Shown here piece after piece: positions 1 through 6,568 of a stretch of 10,499 nt of DNA (position 1 is its first letter; the number at the start of each line of letters is the position of its first letter). The DNA lies in the NCBI GenBank assembly GCA_002437115.1, contig DJOD01000024.1:1-10499 (forward strand), read 5' to 3'. The stretch comes from Prevotella sp. UBA6447. GTDB lineage: Bacteria > Bacteroidota > Bacteroidia > Bacteroidales > Bacteroidaceae. Under the pieces are notes generated by a model that did no database searches, had not been told where the DNA came from, and was given only the letters and a program-made list of their open reading frames with translations. Both the position numbers and the translations under genes were made by a program.

Positions 1-24
1 GTTTGAATCCCAGCGGAGTCACCA
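1..24 (+). tRNA. tRNA 3' end (partial, isotype uncertain, possibly Lys)
   Basis: The window opens inside the T arm of a tRNA. Base 1 is the last base of the 5' T-stem strand, 2-8 are the seven-base T loop (TTTGAAT), 9-13 (CCCAG) the 3' T-stem strand, 14-20 (CGGAGTC) the 3' acceptor strand, 21 the discriminator A, and 22-24 an encoded CCA. A terminator follows eight bases later. The acceptor strand implies a 5' end GACTCCG outside the window. From memory this and the A discriminator would suit a Bacteroidetes tRNA-Lys, but the anticodon is not visible, so the isotype is a guess. Position 56 is T instead of the nearly universal C. Confidence 0.65.
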
Positions 25-31
25 GAGAAGC

Positions 32-62
32 GGATGTTATTCACTTAACATCCTCTTTTTTT
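32..62 (+). terminator. Rho-independent terminator after the tRNA
   Basis: A perfect 8-bp stem (GGATGTTA at 32-39 with TAACATCC at 46-53) encloses a six-base loop. It is followed by TC and a run of seven T (56-62). Its position directly behind the tRNA CCA end fits termination of the tRNA transcript. Confidence 0.85.
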
Positions 63-94
63 ATACCTCACAATTTCACCCACAAAGCACAAAA

Positions 95-118
95 CATCCC
101 TTTTCGCTTGGAGGGATG
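95..118 (+). other. Small hairpin covering the ATG of the orphan ORF
   Basis: CATCCCT (95-101) pairs perfectly with AGGGATG (112-118) around a ten-base loop. There is no T run behind it, so it does not look like a terminator. The right arm contains both a purine-rich GGAGGG and the ATG at 116-118, so in RNA it would hide that start. It may simply be a chance or degraded repeat. Confidence 0.35.
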
Positions 119-232
119 CATATTTATCATATCTCCGCGGTGATGAAGGAGACCATCAACGGCGTTGACACGAAATCCTTCGCAAAGGATCACGTGTCAC
201 TCATCAAGACCTCCGACGGCTTGCTGAAATAA
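116..232 (+). CDS. Orphan 38-codon reading frame, possible gene remnant
   Basis: The frame reads MHIYHISAVMKETINGVDT and continues to end in TSDGLLK before TAA at 230-232. The composition, with regular K/D/S/T and hydrophobic residues, looks more like a protein C-terminus than random DNA, but I do not recognise the family. The frame stays open upstream through the tRNA to the window edge, which must be chance. There is no -7 box ahead of it and the ATG lies inside a small hairpin. It could be the degraded 3' end of a lost gene, a small peptide gene starting at 116 or 143, or noise. A terminator begins 24 bases after the stop. Confidence 0.25.
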   Translation: MHIYHISAVMKETINGVDTKSFAKDHVSLIKTSDGLLK

Positions 233-256
233 GACCGCGGCAACCCCGACACACGC

Positions 257-300
257 GAAAAGGCGGGAAACCCATTGCGGCTTGGGTTACCCGCCTTTTC
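257..300. terminator. Bidirectional terminator downstream of pyk
   Basis: A long inverted repeat: GAAAAGGCGGG (257-267) pairs with CCCGCCTTTTC (290-300). After one mismatch, AACCCA (269-274) pairs with TGGGTT (283-288), leaving an eight-base loop. The outer A/T arms supply a T run on either strand. It sits 22 bases past the pyk stop on the minus strand and also lies behind the small plus-strand frame, so it can serve transcription from both sides. Confidence 0.85.
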
Positions 301-321
301 ACGTTGACGATTGGCTTCGAG

Positions 322-1773
322 TTACTTCACCTTCATGTTAGGCAAGTGGAACTCGTAACGCTTGTCGAAATAGTCTTTCACCGTGTTGACCTCCAGGAAG
401 GTGGTTCCCCCGCCCTCTCCGAACGACCCGGAAAGGTACGCTATCTTGTCCTCCAGCTTGATGTATCCCTTCTGCCTCAGCATACGAAGGGCGGCCGTGA
501 ACATATAGTCGGGGCTGACGTGCTCCTTCTGGAAGATGGGGATGACGCCATACGACAGGTTGAGCCAGCGTTGCGTCTTGTCCTTGTAGCAAATGGCCAG
601 CACGGGCTTGGGGCCACGGAAAGCCGCCAGGTTGCGCGCCGTCTCGCCCGACTCCGAGTCGGTGATGATGCCCGACACGCCCAGCAAGCGCGTGGAGTCG
701 ATGGCCGCGTGGGCTAAGAACTCGCGTTGCGAACAATGCTCGCTGAGGGGCACCTCGTCCTGGTGTCCGAAGTTGAGGCGGTCTTTCTCCGCCTGCTCGG
801 CTATGGAGGCCATGGTCTGCACGGCCTCCAAGGGATACTTGCCGCTGGCCGTCTCGCCGCTGAGCATCAGCGCATCGGTGTTCGAGTAGATGGCGTTGGC
901 GATGTCTGTCACCTCGGCACGCGTGGGCCTGGGGTTTTCAATCATGGTGTGGAGCATTTGCGTGGCAACGATGACAGGCTTCTTCTTCTGCACACACTTG
1001 CGGATAATCATGCGCTGGATGCCCGGTATCTTCTCGATGGGCACCTCGATGCCGAGGTCTCCGCGGGCCACCATCACGCCATAGCTGGCGTCGATAATCT
1101 CGTCGATGTTGTCGACGCCCTCCTGATTCTCTATCTTTGAGATTATCTTGATGTCCGAGTGGTGCTCGTCCAAGATGTCCTGCACGGCTTTCACGTCGGC
1201 GGCCGACCTCACGAAGCTGTGGGCAATGAAGTCGATGTCCTCGTCAATGGCCAACCGGATGTTGCGCTTGTCCTTCTCCGTGAGAGCCGGCAGGTCAATG
1301 TGCTCTCCCGGCACGTTCACGCTCTTGTGGGCCCCCAATACCCCATCGTTCTGCATGGTGGCATAAACCGTGGGACCCACAACGTCTACGACCTGCATGT
1401 CAAGCAGCCCGTCGTCAATGAGGATATGGTCGCCCACTTTCACGTCGCGCGCGAAGTCGGCATAGTTCACGTTGATGATGTCGTGGGTGGTCTCCATCTC
1501 CGGACGGCCGAAGATCTTCACCATATCACCCGTCTTGTAGGCAATATTTTCCTTTACATCCGTCGTGCGCACCTCAGGCCCCTTCGTGTCAATGAGGATT
1601 CCGATGTGCGGCGACACGGCGCGCACATTGCGAATGATATTGCGAATACCCTCTTGTGAAGCGTGAGCCGTGTTCATCCTGACTACATTCATGCCTGCGA
1701 AGAAAAGCTTGCGCAGGAAATCCACATCACAACGGCGATCACTAACGGAACATACAATCTTTGTCTGCTTCAT
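322..1773 (-). CDS. pyk: Pyruvate kinase
   Basis: Pyruvate kinase makes pyruvate and ATP from phosphoenolpyruvate and ADP, the last step of glycolysis, in the cytoplasm. The 483-residue product has the expected bacterial length. Residues 1-70 and about 160-330 form the TIM-barrel A domain, about 70-160 the lid-like B domain, and about 345-483 the C-terminal alpha/beta domain. Visible motifs are RMNTAH (32-37, substrate site), IDTKGPEVR (61-69), SKIENQEGV (212-220) with catalytic Lys213 and metal ligand Glu215, MVARGDLGIE (234-243) with Asp239, and the SGETASGKYP stretch (305-314). The start at 1773 is chosen because MKQTKIV is the normal family N-terminus and a -7 promoter box lies 26 bases upstream. 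There is no strong Shine-Dalgarno site. The gene is monocistronic and divergent from uxaB. Confidence 0.97.
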   Translation of the reverse strand: MKQTKIVCSVSDRRCDVDFLRKLFFAGMNVVRMNTAHASQEGIRNIIRNVRAVSPHIGILIDTKGPEVRTTDVKENIAYKTGDMVKIFGRPEMETTHDIINVNYADFARDVKVGDHILIDDGLLDMQVVDVVGPTVYATMQNDGVLGAHKSVNVPGEHIDLPALTEKDKRNIRLAIDEDIDFIAHSFVRSAADVKAVQDILDEHHSDIKIISKIENQEGVDNIDEIIDASYGVMVARGDLGIEVPIEKIPGIQRMIIRKCVQKKKPVIVATQMLHTMIENPRPTRAEVTDIANAIYSNTDALMLSGETASGKYPLEAVQTMASIAEQAEKDRLNFGHQDEVPLSEHCSQREFLAHAAIDSTRLLGVSGIITDSESGETARNLAAFRGPKPVLAICYKDKTQRWLNLSYGVIPIFQKEHVSPDYMFTAALRMLRQKGYIKLEDKIAYLSGSFGEGGGTTFLEVNTVKDYFDKRYEFHLPNMKVK

Positions 1774-1798
1774 AATTTTGATCCTTTATGCTTACCTG

Positions 1799-1806
1799 CA
1801 AAGTTA
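1799..1806 (-). promoter_or_regulatory. -7 box of the pyk promoter
   Basis: On the minus strand this reads TAACTTTG, a match to the Bacteroidetes -7 consensus TAnnTTTG. It lies 26 bases before the pyk ATG and would give a leader of roughly 20 bases. I see no clear -33 TTTG partner. The same octamer precedes uxaB, the FAD protein and the lipoprotein, which strengthens the call. Confidence 0.7.
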
Positions 1807-1866
1807 CTATATTTTTTTGGATTACCTCCTGCAACGACTCCATAAAATATTCAACGCAAAGGTTTA

Positions 1867-1882
1867 CGTGTTATTTAACACG
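1867..1882. promoter_or_regulatory. Candidate operator palindrome between pyk and uxaB
   Basis: CGTGTTA (1867-1873) and TAACACG (1876-1882) form a perfect inverted repeat with a two-base centre. It lies in the 165-183-bp divergent spacer, about 50 bp upstream of the expected uxaB transcription start and about 80 bp upstream of the pyk start. That is a typical activator position for uxaB. The shape suits a dimeric regulator (LacI, GntR or Crp/Fnr type), but no regulator gene is present in the window and there is no second copy, so the role is inferred. Confidence 0.4.
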
Positions 1883-1912
1883 CCAAAGCCATCCATCCTA
1901 CCAGATTATTGC

Positions 1913-1920
1913 TAACTTTG
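1913..1920 (+). promoter_or_regulatory. -7 box of the uxaB promoter
   Basis: TAACTTTG fits the Bacteroidetes TAnnTTTG element. The transcription start should fall near 1926-1928. That leaves only about 12 bases before the ATG at 1939 but about 30 before the ATG at 1957, which supports the downstream start for uxaB. No clear -33 element is seen. Confidence 0.7.
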
Positions 1921-1956
1921 CCCACAACTTAACATACCATGACATTTTTCCCAATC

Positions 1957-3438
1957 ATGAAAAAACTGAAAGCACTAAACCGACGCACCGCCCCCAAGAG
2001 TGTGATGCCCGAAAGAATCATCCAGTTTGGCGAGGGCAATTTCCTCCGCGCCTTCGTCGACTGGATTGTTTTCAACATGGACCAGAAGACCGACTTCAAC
2101 GCAAGCGTTGTCGTCGTGCAACCCATTGCCCACGGCATGGCAGACTGGCTTAACGGCCAAGACTGCCTGTACCACGTCAACCTGCAAGGCAAGGAGAACG
2201 GGGCACCTGTCAACTCGCTCACGCGCATCGACGTGATCAGCCGAGCCCTCAACCCCTACACGCAGTTCCAAGCGTTCCTGGCGCTTGCCGAGCAGCCCGA
2301 GATGCGTTTCGTCATTTCCAACACCACCGAGGCGGGCATTGCCTACGACCCGGCGTGCAAGCTGGTCGACTCCCCCGCCGCCAGCTACCCCGGCAAGCTC
2401 GTGCAGCTGCTGTTCCACCGTTACCAATTTTTTTGCGGCGACCCCACTAAGGGCATGATCATCATGCCCTGCGAGCTCATCTTCCTCAACGGACACCACC
2501 TAAAAGAGTGCATCTACCAATACATCGAACTGTGGAAAGAAGACATGGGCGTCGACTACGAGGGCTTCAAAGTTTGGTTTACCGACCATTGCCACGTGTG
2601 CGCCACGCTCGTGGACCGCATCGTGCCGGGCTTCCCACGCGACACCATCCACGACATACAACAGAAAATTTGTTACAAAGACAACCTGGTGGTGAAGGCC
2701 GAGAGCTTCCACCTGTGGGTCATCGAGAAGGCCGACAACATGACCATCGAGCAAATGAAGGAGGAGTTCCCCGCCGAGAAGGCAGGTCTTCATGTGCTCA
2801 TTACCGACAACGAAAAGCCTTACCACGCACGCAAGGTGACCTTGCTCAACGGTCCACACACGGTGTTGTCGCCTGTGGCTTTCCTCTGTGGCGTCAACAT
2901 TGTGCGCGACGCTTGCGAGCATCCCGTGATAGGACGCTATATCCACAAGGTGCAGTTTGACGAGCTCATGCAAACGCTCGACCTGCCCATCGACGAGTGC
3001 AGGCAGTTTGCCAACGATGTGCTGGAACGGTTCGAGAACCCGTTTGTCGACCACCAGGTCACATCCATCATGCTCAACAGCTTCCCCAAATACGAGACGC
3101 GCGACCTTCCCGGCGTGAAGACCTACCTCAAGCGCAAGGGCAAGTTGCCCGAAGGCCTAGTGCTTGGCCTGGCGGCAATCATCATCTACTATAAAGGCGG
3201 CAAGCGAGCCGACGGAACACCCATCACGCCCAACGACGACCCAAAGATCATCGACCACCTGGCTGCGCTTTGGGCCACAGGCGACACACAGGCCGTGGCC
3301 AAGGGCGCGCTGGCGTTCGACTATGTGTGGCACGAAAATCTCAACCAGACCGTGCCCGGGCTCTGCGCCATGGTGAAAGGCTACCTCGACCTTATACAGA
3401 ACAAGGGTATGCTGGAGGCCGTTAAGACCATCCTGTAA
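1957..3438 (+). CDS. uxaB: Tagaturonate reductase / altronate oxidoreductase family protein
   Basis: UxaB reduces D-tagaturonate to D-altronate with NADH in galacturonate breakdown, in the cytoplasm. It belongs to the long-chain mannitol dehydrogenase family. From the start chosen here (493 residues) the N-terminus carries the nucleotide-binding segment IIQFGEGNFLRAF (21-33). SNTTEAG follows near 122. The catalytic segment KVTLLNGPHT (from about 293) supplies the family Lys, Asn and His. Length fits the family. A frame start at 1939 would add MTFFPI. I prefer 1957 because MKKLKALN resembles family N-termini and the promoter box leaves too little leader for 1939. No other hexuronate gene (uxaA, uxaC, kdgK) lies nearby, so it is transcribed alone. 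Fructuronate or mannitol activity cannot be fully excluded. Confidence 0.88.
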   Translation: MKKLKALNRRTAPKSVMPERIIQFGEGNFLRAFVDWIVFNMDQKTDFNASVVVVQPIAHGMADWLNGQDCLYHVNLQGKENGAPVNSLTRIDVISRALNPYTQFQAFLALAEQPEMRFVISNTTEAGIAYDPACKLVDSPAASYPGKLVQLLFHRYQFFCGDPTKGMIIMPCELIFLNGHHLKECIYQYIELWKEDMGVDYEGFKVWFTDHCHVCATLVDRIVPGFPRDTIHDIQQKICYKDNLVVKAESFHLWVIEKADNMTIEQMKEEFPAEKAGLHVLITDNEKPYHARKVTLLNGPHTVLSPVAFLCGVNIVRDACEHPVIGRYIHKVQFDELMQTLDLPIDECRQFANDVLERFENPFVDHQVTSIMLNSFPKYETRDLPGVKTYLKRKGKLPEGLVLGLAAIIIYYKGGKRADGTPITPNDDPKIIDHLAALWATGDTQAVAKGALAFDYVWHENLNQTVPGLCAMVKGYLDLIQNKGMLEAVKTIL

Positions 3439-3455
3439 GGAACCCTTCCAAAGCT

Positions 3456-3494
3456 GGAGGGAGAGGGAGGAGCAACTTGTCCTCTCGCCCCTCC
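3456..3494. repeat. Imperfect purine/pyrimidine inverted repeat
   Basis: GGAGGGAGAGG (3456-3466) can pair with CCTCT (3481-3485) and CCCTCC (3489-3494), with a three-base bulge at 3486-3488. It lies between the uxaB stop and the strong terminator. There is no T run, and it may be a degraded interspersed repeat or an mRNA 3'-end stabilising hairpin. Confidence 0.35.
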
Positions 3495-3504
3495 AAAAAA
3501 GCAG

Positions 3505-3545
3505 AAAATCCGCAATGCCTGCTCTTTATGGCATTGCGGATTTTT
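3505..3545. terminator. Strong bidirectional terminator between uxaB and the FAD protein gene
   Basis: A perfect 15-bp stem pairs 3505-3519 (AAAATCCGCAATGCC) with 3530-3544 around a ten-base loop. The A/T ends give a T run on both strands. It lies 66 bases after the uxaB stop and 32 bases past the stop of the convergent minus-strand gene, so it can end both transcripts. Confidence 0.92.
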
Positions 3546-3576
3546 CGCCAGAAGTGCCTACTCAGACGTTCCGGCA

Positions 3577-5184
3577 TCAAGCCTTTTGAGCACTCACATA
3601 CTGCGCACACATCTCCGCGCAACGCTCACCGTCAACACCTGCCGACACGATGCCACCCGCATAGCCCGCACCCTCGCCACAGGGGAACAGCCCTCGCAGG
3701 CGGACATGTTGCAGCGTCTCGCGCTCGCGGACGATGCGGAGCGGACTCGACGTGCGCGTCTCCGTGGCAATGACCACCGCCTCGTTGGTCAAGAAGCCAT
3801 GCTTGCTCTTGCCAAAACACTTGAATCCCTCTTGCAGACGATGGGCGACAAAGGGCGGCAACCAAAAATGCAATGGCGAGCTGATCAAGCCTGGCGCATA
3901 GCTGCTGTCCGGCAAATCGTAGCTGAGCCGGTTGTTCACAAAGTCGGCCATGCGCTGGGCAGGTGCCGTCTGCCGGTGGTTGCCTTGCTGCCAGCAAATC
4001 TGCTCCAGGTTTTCTTGGAAGCGCATCACGCGCAACACCTCCTCGCCTGCACCAGGCTCCTCACCTGTGGGCAACATGCCTTCCACATCGTCGGGCTCCA
4101 CCTGCACCACCATTCCCGAATTGCTCCAGCGGGTGCCACGGTTGCTGGGCGACATGCCGTTGACAACAATCTGCTCGGGACCCGTGGCGGCCGGGATGAC
4201 AAATCCACCAGGGCACATGCAAAACGAATAGACGCCTCGCCCTTCGACCTGCGTCACCACCGAATACTCAGCTGCAGGCAAATACTTGCCCCTTCCCTGA
4301 CGCGAGTGATACTGTATCTGGTCGATGAGCTGCGCGGGATGCTCCAGACGCACCCCCACAGCGATGCCCTTTGCCTCCATATCCACGTGTGCCTTGTGCA
4401 AATAACGATACACGTCGCGCGCGCTGTGGCCTGTGGCCAAGATGACAGGGCCACGGAACGTGAGCTCCTGGCCTGTGGCCAAGCCGACGGCTTCCACGCC
4501 TACCACGCTGCCGCCCTCCATCAGGAGCGAGGTCATCTTGGTCTGGAAGCGCACCTCGCCACCACTCCGCAAGATTTGCTCACGCATGTTCTCAATGACG
4601 CGCGGCAACTTGTCGGTGCCGATATGCGGATGGGCGTCGGCCAAGATCGACGGCGAGGCGCCAAACTGGCAAAACACGTTCAGAATCTTCTCCGTCGAAC
4701 CGCGTTTCTTGCTGCGGGTGTAGAGCTTGCCGTCGCTGAACGCTCCGGCTCCGCCTTCGCCAAAGCAATAGTTGCTCTCGGGGTCCACCCGCTGCGTCTT
4801 GGTAATCAAGGCCATGTCTTTCTTGCGCGCATGCACATTCTTGCCCCGTTCCAGCACGACAGGCCTGAAGCCCAGCTCCACCAAGCGCAGGGCAGCAAAC
4901 AGCCCGCCAGGCCCCATGCCCACCACGATGACGCGGGGACGATTCGACACGTCGCCATAGACGGTGGGGGTGTAAGCGTCGTCTTGCGGCAACTCGTTGA
5001 TATAGACGCGCACCTGCAAGTTGACATAGATGGTGCGCTGACGCGCGTCGATGCTGCGACGCAACACGCGCACACGCTGGACCGTGCGCGCGTCAATGCC
5101 CTTTTCGCGAGCCAGGAAGCCGATGATGCCCTGCTCGCTACAAGCCACCTGCGGCAACACCCTCAGTTGATATTCGTTGACCAT
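3577..5184 (-). CDS. FAD-dependent dehydrogenase-like protein (COG2509 type)
   Basis: The 535-residue protein matches in layout the uncharacterised FAD-dependent dehydrogenases of COG2509, common in Bacteroidetes; substrate and partner are unknown. Residues 1-80 form a small N-terminal domain with many basic residues (RVRVLRRSIDARQ). A Rossmann dinucleotide site follows: VIVVGMGPGGLFAALR (about 85-100) and a beta-strand ending in Glu112. Then comes a conserved NYCFGEGGAGAFSDGKL segment (138-154). The C-terminal FAD-contact segment LFPCGEGAGYAGGIVSAGVDG ends near 519. No signal peptide or membrane helix is seen, so it should be cytoplasmic. Start 5184 is supported by a -7 box 20 bases upstream and AAAGGA just before the ATG. 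The gene stands alone. The cysteines in CMCPGG are eye-catching but unproven as a redox or metal site. Confidence 0.88.
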   Translation of the reverse strand: MVNEYQLRVLPQVACSEQGIIGFLAREKGIDARTVQRVRVLRRSIDARQRTIYVNLQVRVYINELPQDDAYTPTVYGDVSNRPRVIVVGMGPGGLFAALRLVELGFRPVVLERGKNVHARKKDMALITKTQRVDPESNYCFGEGGAGAFSDGKLYTRSKKRGSTEKILNVFCQFGASPSILADAHPHIGTDKLPRVIENMREQILRSGGEVRFQTKMTSLLMEGGSVVGVEAVGLATGQELTFRGPVILATGHSARDVYRYLHKAHVDMEAKGIAVGVRLEHPAQLIDQIQYHSRQGRGKYLPAAEYSVVTQVEGRGVYSFCMCPGGFVIPAATGPEQIVVNGMSPSNRGTRWSNSGMVVQVEPDDVEGMLPTGEEPGAGEEVLRVMRFQENLEQICWQQGNHRQTAPAQRMADFVNNRLSYDLPDSSYAPGLISSPLHFWLPPFVAHRLQEGFKCFGKSKHGFLTNEAVVIATETRTSSPLRIVRERETLQHVRLRGLFPCGEGAGYAGGIVSAGVDGERCAEMCAQYVSAQKA

Positions 5185-5203
5185 ATTCCTTTCTTGTTTA
5201 CGA

Positions 5204-5211
5204 CAAAGTTA
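5204..5211 (-). promoter_or_regulatory. -7 box of the FAD protein gene
   Basis: On the minus strand this reads TAACTTTG, 20 bases ahead of the ATG at 5184, so the mRNA leader would be very short (about 10-15 bases). It matches TAnnTTTG. No convincing -33 TTTG is visible upstream. Confidence 0.7.
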
Positions 5212-5272
5212 CGATTATTTTCCTAATTACACATGCCTCAGCCCCCTTTATTTTGTTAGCCACTTGCCAATA

Positions 5273-5306
5273 GCGACGCTGGTCGCCATTTGCGTGATTT
5301 GCGTGA
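5273..5306. repeat. Small inverted repeat followed by a tandem nonamer
   Basis: GCGAC (5273-5277) and GTCGC (5282-5286) flank a four-base loop. Directly after, TTTGCGTGA occurs twice back to back (5289-5297 and 5298-5306). The block lies in the spacer between two divergent genes, about 40-70 bp upstream of the lipoprotein -7 box. It could be a protein-binding site, but nothing in the window confirms this. Confidence 0.4.
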
Positions 5307-5344
5307 AACTTAATTATTTTTTAACCAGCAAGCATGAAAAAGCG

Positions 5345-5352
5345 TAACTTTG
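5345..5352 (+). promoter_or_regulatory. -7 box of the lipoprotein-GNAT unit
   Basis: TAACTTTG lies 32 bases before the lipoprotein ATG and matches the Bacteroidetes TAnnTTTG element. It would give a leader of about 25 bases. It is the only such box ahead of both genes, consistent with one transcript. Confidence 0.7.
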
Positions 5353-5384
5353 CATTTATCATGTAGAAACCAAACTAACACGCC

Positions 5385-5873
5385 ATGAAAGCAAACAAGA
5401 ATACTGGCTTAGCCACATGCCTCGTCAGTATGGGGCTTCTGACCACCAGTTGCCGTTCGCCCCAAAACGTCACGTTGCCGCTTGGTTCGGGCATCGACTC
5501 CATCAAGGTGGAGGTGTCACGCCCTGCGACATCCCATGCTATCCTCCTGGACCAGAGACAGATAGCTACAGTGTCTCGCAACGGCAAGGCCGAGCGCACC
5601 CTGACGGCCCTGGAGACAAACAAGCTCAAGGCACTGGCCGAGCAACTCTTCATCAAGAAGAGCGATTCCGTCATCCTATCGGAAAAGAAAGCCTACGGAC
5701 GAACCAGCCAACCCATCCTCCGCGTCACCTTATATATTCAGGGGAAGAGTATGACCACCCGTTACGACATGGGCGACGAAGACAACAGCATGACACAAGG
5801 TACCACCAAGCGCATTCGCTACACGGAGACCTTCCGCAAGTTCATGTTCAAAGTGTTAAACATAGCCCACTGA
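5385..5873 (+). CDS. Small putative lipoprotein of unknown function
   Basis: The 162-residue product begins with a lipoprotein signal: Lys-rich start (MKANKN), a hydrophobic stretch, and GLLTTSC with the lipidation cysteine at residue 23. The residue at -3 is Thr instead of the usual Leu/Val/Ile, with Leu at -4, which is tolerated in Bacteroidetes. The mature part is about 140 residues of mixed alpha/beta character, with no motif I recognise and no surface-export acidic stretch after the cysteine, so a periplasm-facing anchor is more likely. Its stop is five bases before the GNAT start, which indicates co-transcription and probably coupled translation. An acetyltransferase partner does not by itself reveal the role. 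Confidence 0.82.
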   Translation: MKANKNTGLATCLVSMGLLTTSCRSPQNVTLPLGSGIDSIKVEVSRPATSHAILLDQRQIATVSRNGKAERTLTALETNKLKALAEQLFIKKSDSVILSEKKAYGRTSQPILRVTLYIQGKSMTTRYDMGDEDNSMTQGTTKRIRYTETFRKFMFKVLNIAH

Positions 5874-5878
5874 CAACC

Positions 5879-6334
5879 ATGCGACAACTTATCATCGACT
5901 CCAGCCATCATCCTTCGTTCAGGAAATTCAGGGCTCTCTACGAGGGCAGCTTTCCCATCTTCGAACAGCGCACCGCAGAGCAACAGGAGGCCGCCTTCCA
6001 GGATGAGCGCTACCGATTGTTAGCCTTCGAGGAAGGCCAGACGTTCATCGGCTTCATCTCATGCTGGCAGTTTGCCCCCTATTGCTACGTGGAGCACTTT
6101 GCCATCAACGCCTGGCTGCGAGGCAAAGGCTATGGCAGCCGGCTGCTCCAGGCGTTTGTCGAGTCGGCGCCAACCGCGGTCGTTTTGGAAATCGACCCTG
6201 TCGTCGACGAGGTGACAGCGGCACGCCTGAGGTTCTACAAGGCTTGCCACTTCGAGGAAAACGCCTACGAGCACCACCATCCGCCCTACCGCCTGGGATT
6301 TCAGCCCCACCTACTGGAGGTGCTCTCATCGTGA
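5879..6334 (+). CDS. GNAT-family N-acetyltransferase, probably C-terminally interrupted
   Basis: GNAT enzymes transfer an acetyl group from acetyl-CoA to an amine; the substrate here cannot be told. The 151-residue product shows the core fold in order: a strand/helix N-terminus, FIGFISCWQF (57-66), VEHFAINAWLRGKGYGSRLL (71-90) carrying the acetyl-CoA pyrophosphate loop RGKGYGS, VVLEIDP (101-107), and the RLRFYKACHF segment (116-125) typical of GNAT motif B. Start 5879 is chosen because it lies five bases after the lipoprotein stop. The frame is open far upstream, but that part overlaps the lipoprotein and is not protein-like. The stop TGA (6332-6334) falls immediately before a further protein-like stretch in the same frame, so the gene may be truncated by a point mutation. 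All core catalytic-fold elements precede the stop. Confidence 0.85.
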   Translation: MRQLIIDSSHHPSFRKFRALYEGSFPIFEQRTAEQQEAAFQDERYRLLAFEEGQTFIGFISCWQFAPYCYVEHFAINAWLRGKGYGSRLLQAFVESAPTAVVLEIDPVVDEVTAARLRFYKACHFEENAYEHHHPPYRLGFQPHLLEVLSS

Positions 6335-6418
6335 AGGAGCCTGACAGACGAGGAGTACAGCCGTTTCCTGGTAGACTTGAAGTACATCGTCATGCGCTCG
6401 GGCGCAGAGAAAAAGTAA
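6335..6418 (+). pseudogene. In-frame continuation of the GNAT gene after a TGA
   Basis: In the same frame as the GNAT gene, 27 sense codons follow its TGA and end at TAA (6416-6418). They read RS, then LTDEEYSRFLVDLKYIV, then MRSGAEKK. The stretch has an amphipathic helix pattern and a lysine-ended tail like a genuine C-terminus, and there is no good start codon of its own. The simplest reading is that an Arg codon CGA became TGA and cut the last part off the enzyme. A sequencing error or a read-through stop would look the same. Confidence 0.6.
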
Positions 6419-6568
6419 GCGACTACTGCCCCATCCTGCCTTGAGGTTGCCTTTGGCTAACCGCAAGACAAAAAGGCATGCCCTTAAAGTAATCGGATCA
6501 GTAAGTGTCAGTTGCCCTTGATTAAGAAACTGGAACAAGCGGATTTGGAGCAGAGAGTAGTGGAGAAA

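Noticed and set aside
304..1659. Series of plus-strand open frames opposite pyk (304-717, 727-1140, 1159-1659)
   Set aside because: They are shadows of pyruvate kinase codons. None shows a recognisable domain or its own signals.
3586..5226. 546-codon plus-strand open frame opposite the FAD protein gene
   Set aside because: It is antisense to a clear gene for almost its full length, has His/Arg/Ala-rich non-protein-like composition, and overlaps the promoter of the real gene. It reflects codon bias of the opposite strand.
5417..5878. Long upstream extension of the GNAT frame
   Set aside because: It overlaps the lipoprotein gene in another frame and reads as low-quality protein. The start at 5879 fits the operon spacing.
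6448..6478. TGCCTTT...AAAGGCA inverted repeat after the GNAT gene as a terminator
   Set aside because: Only 7 bp with a 17-base loop and no T run behind it.
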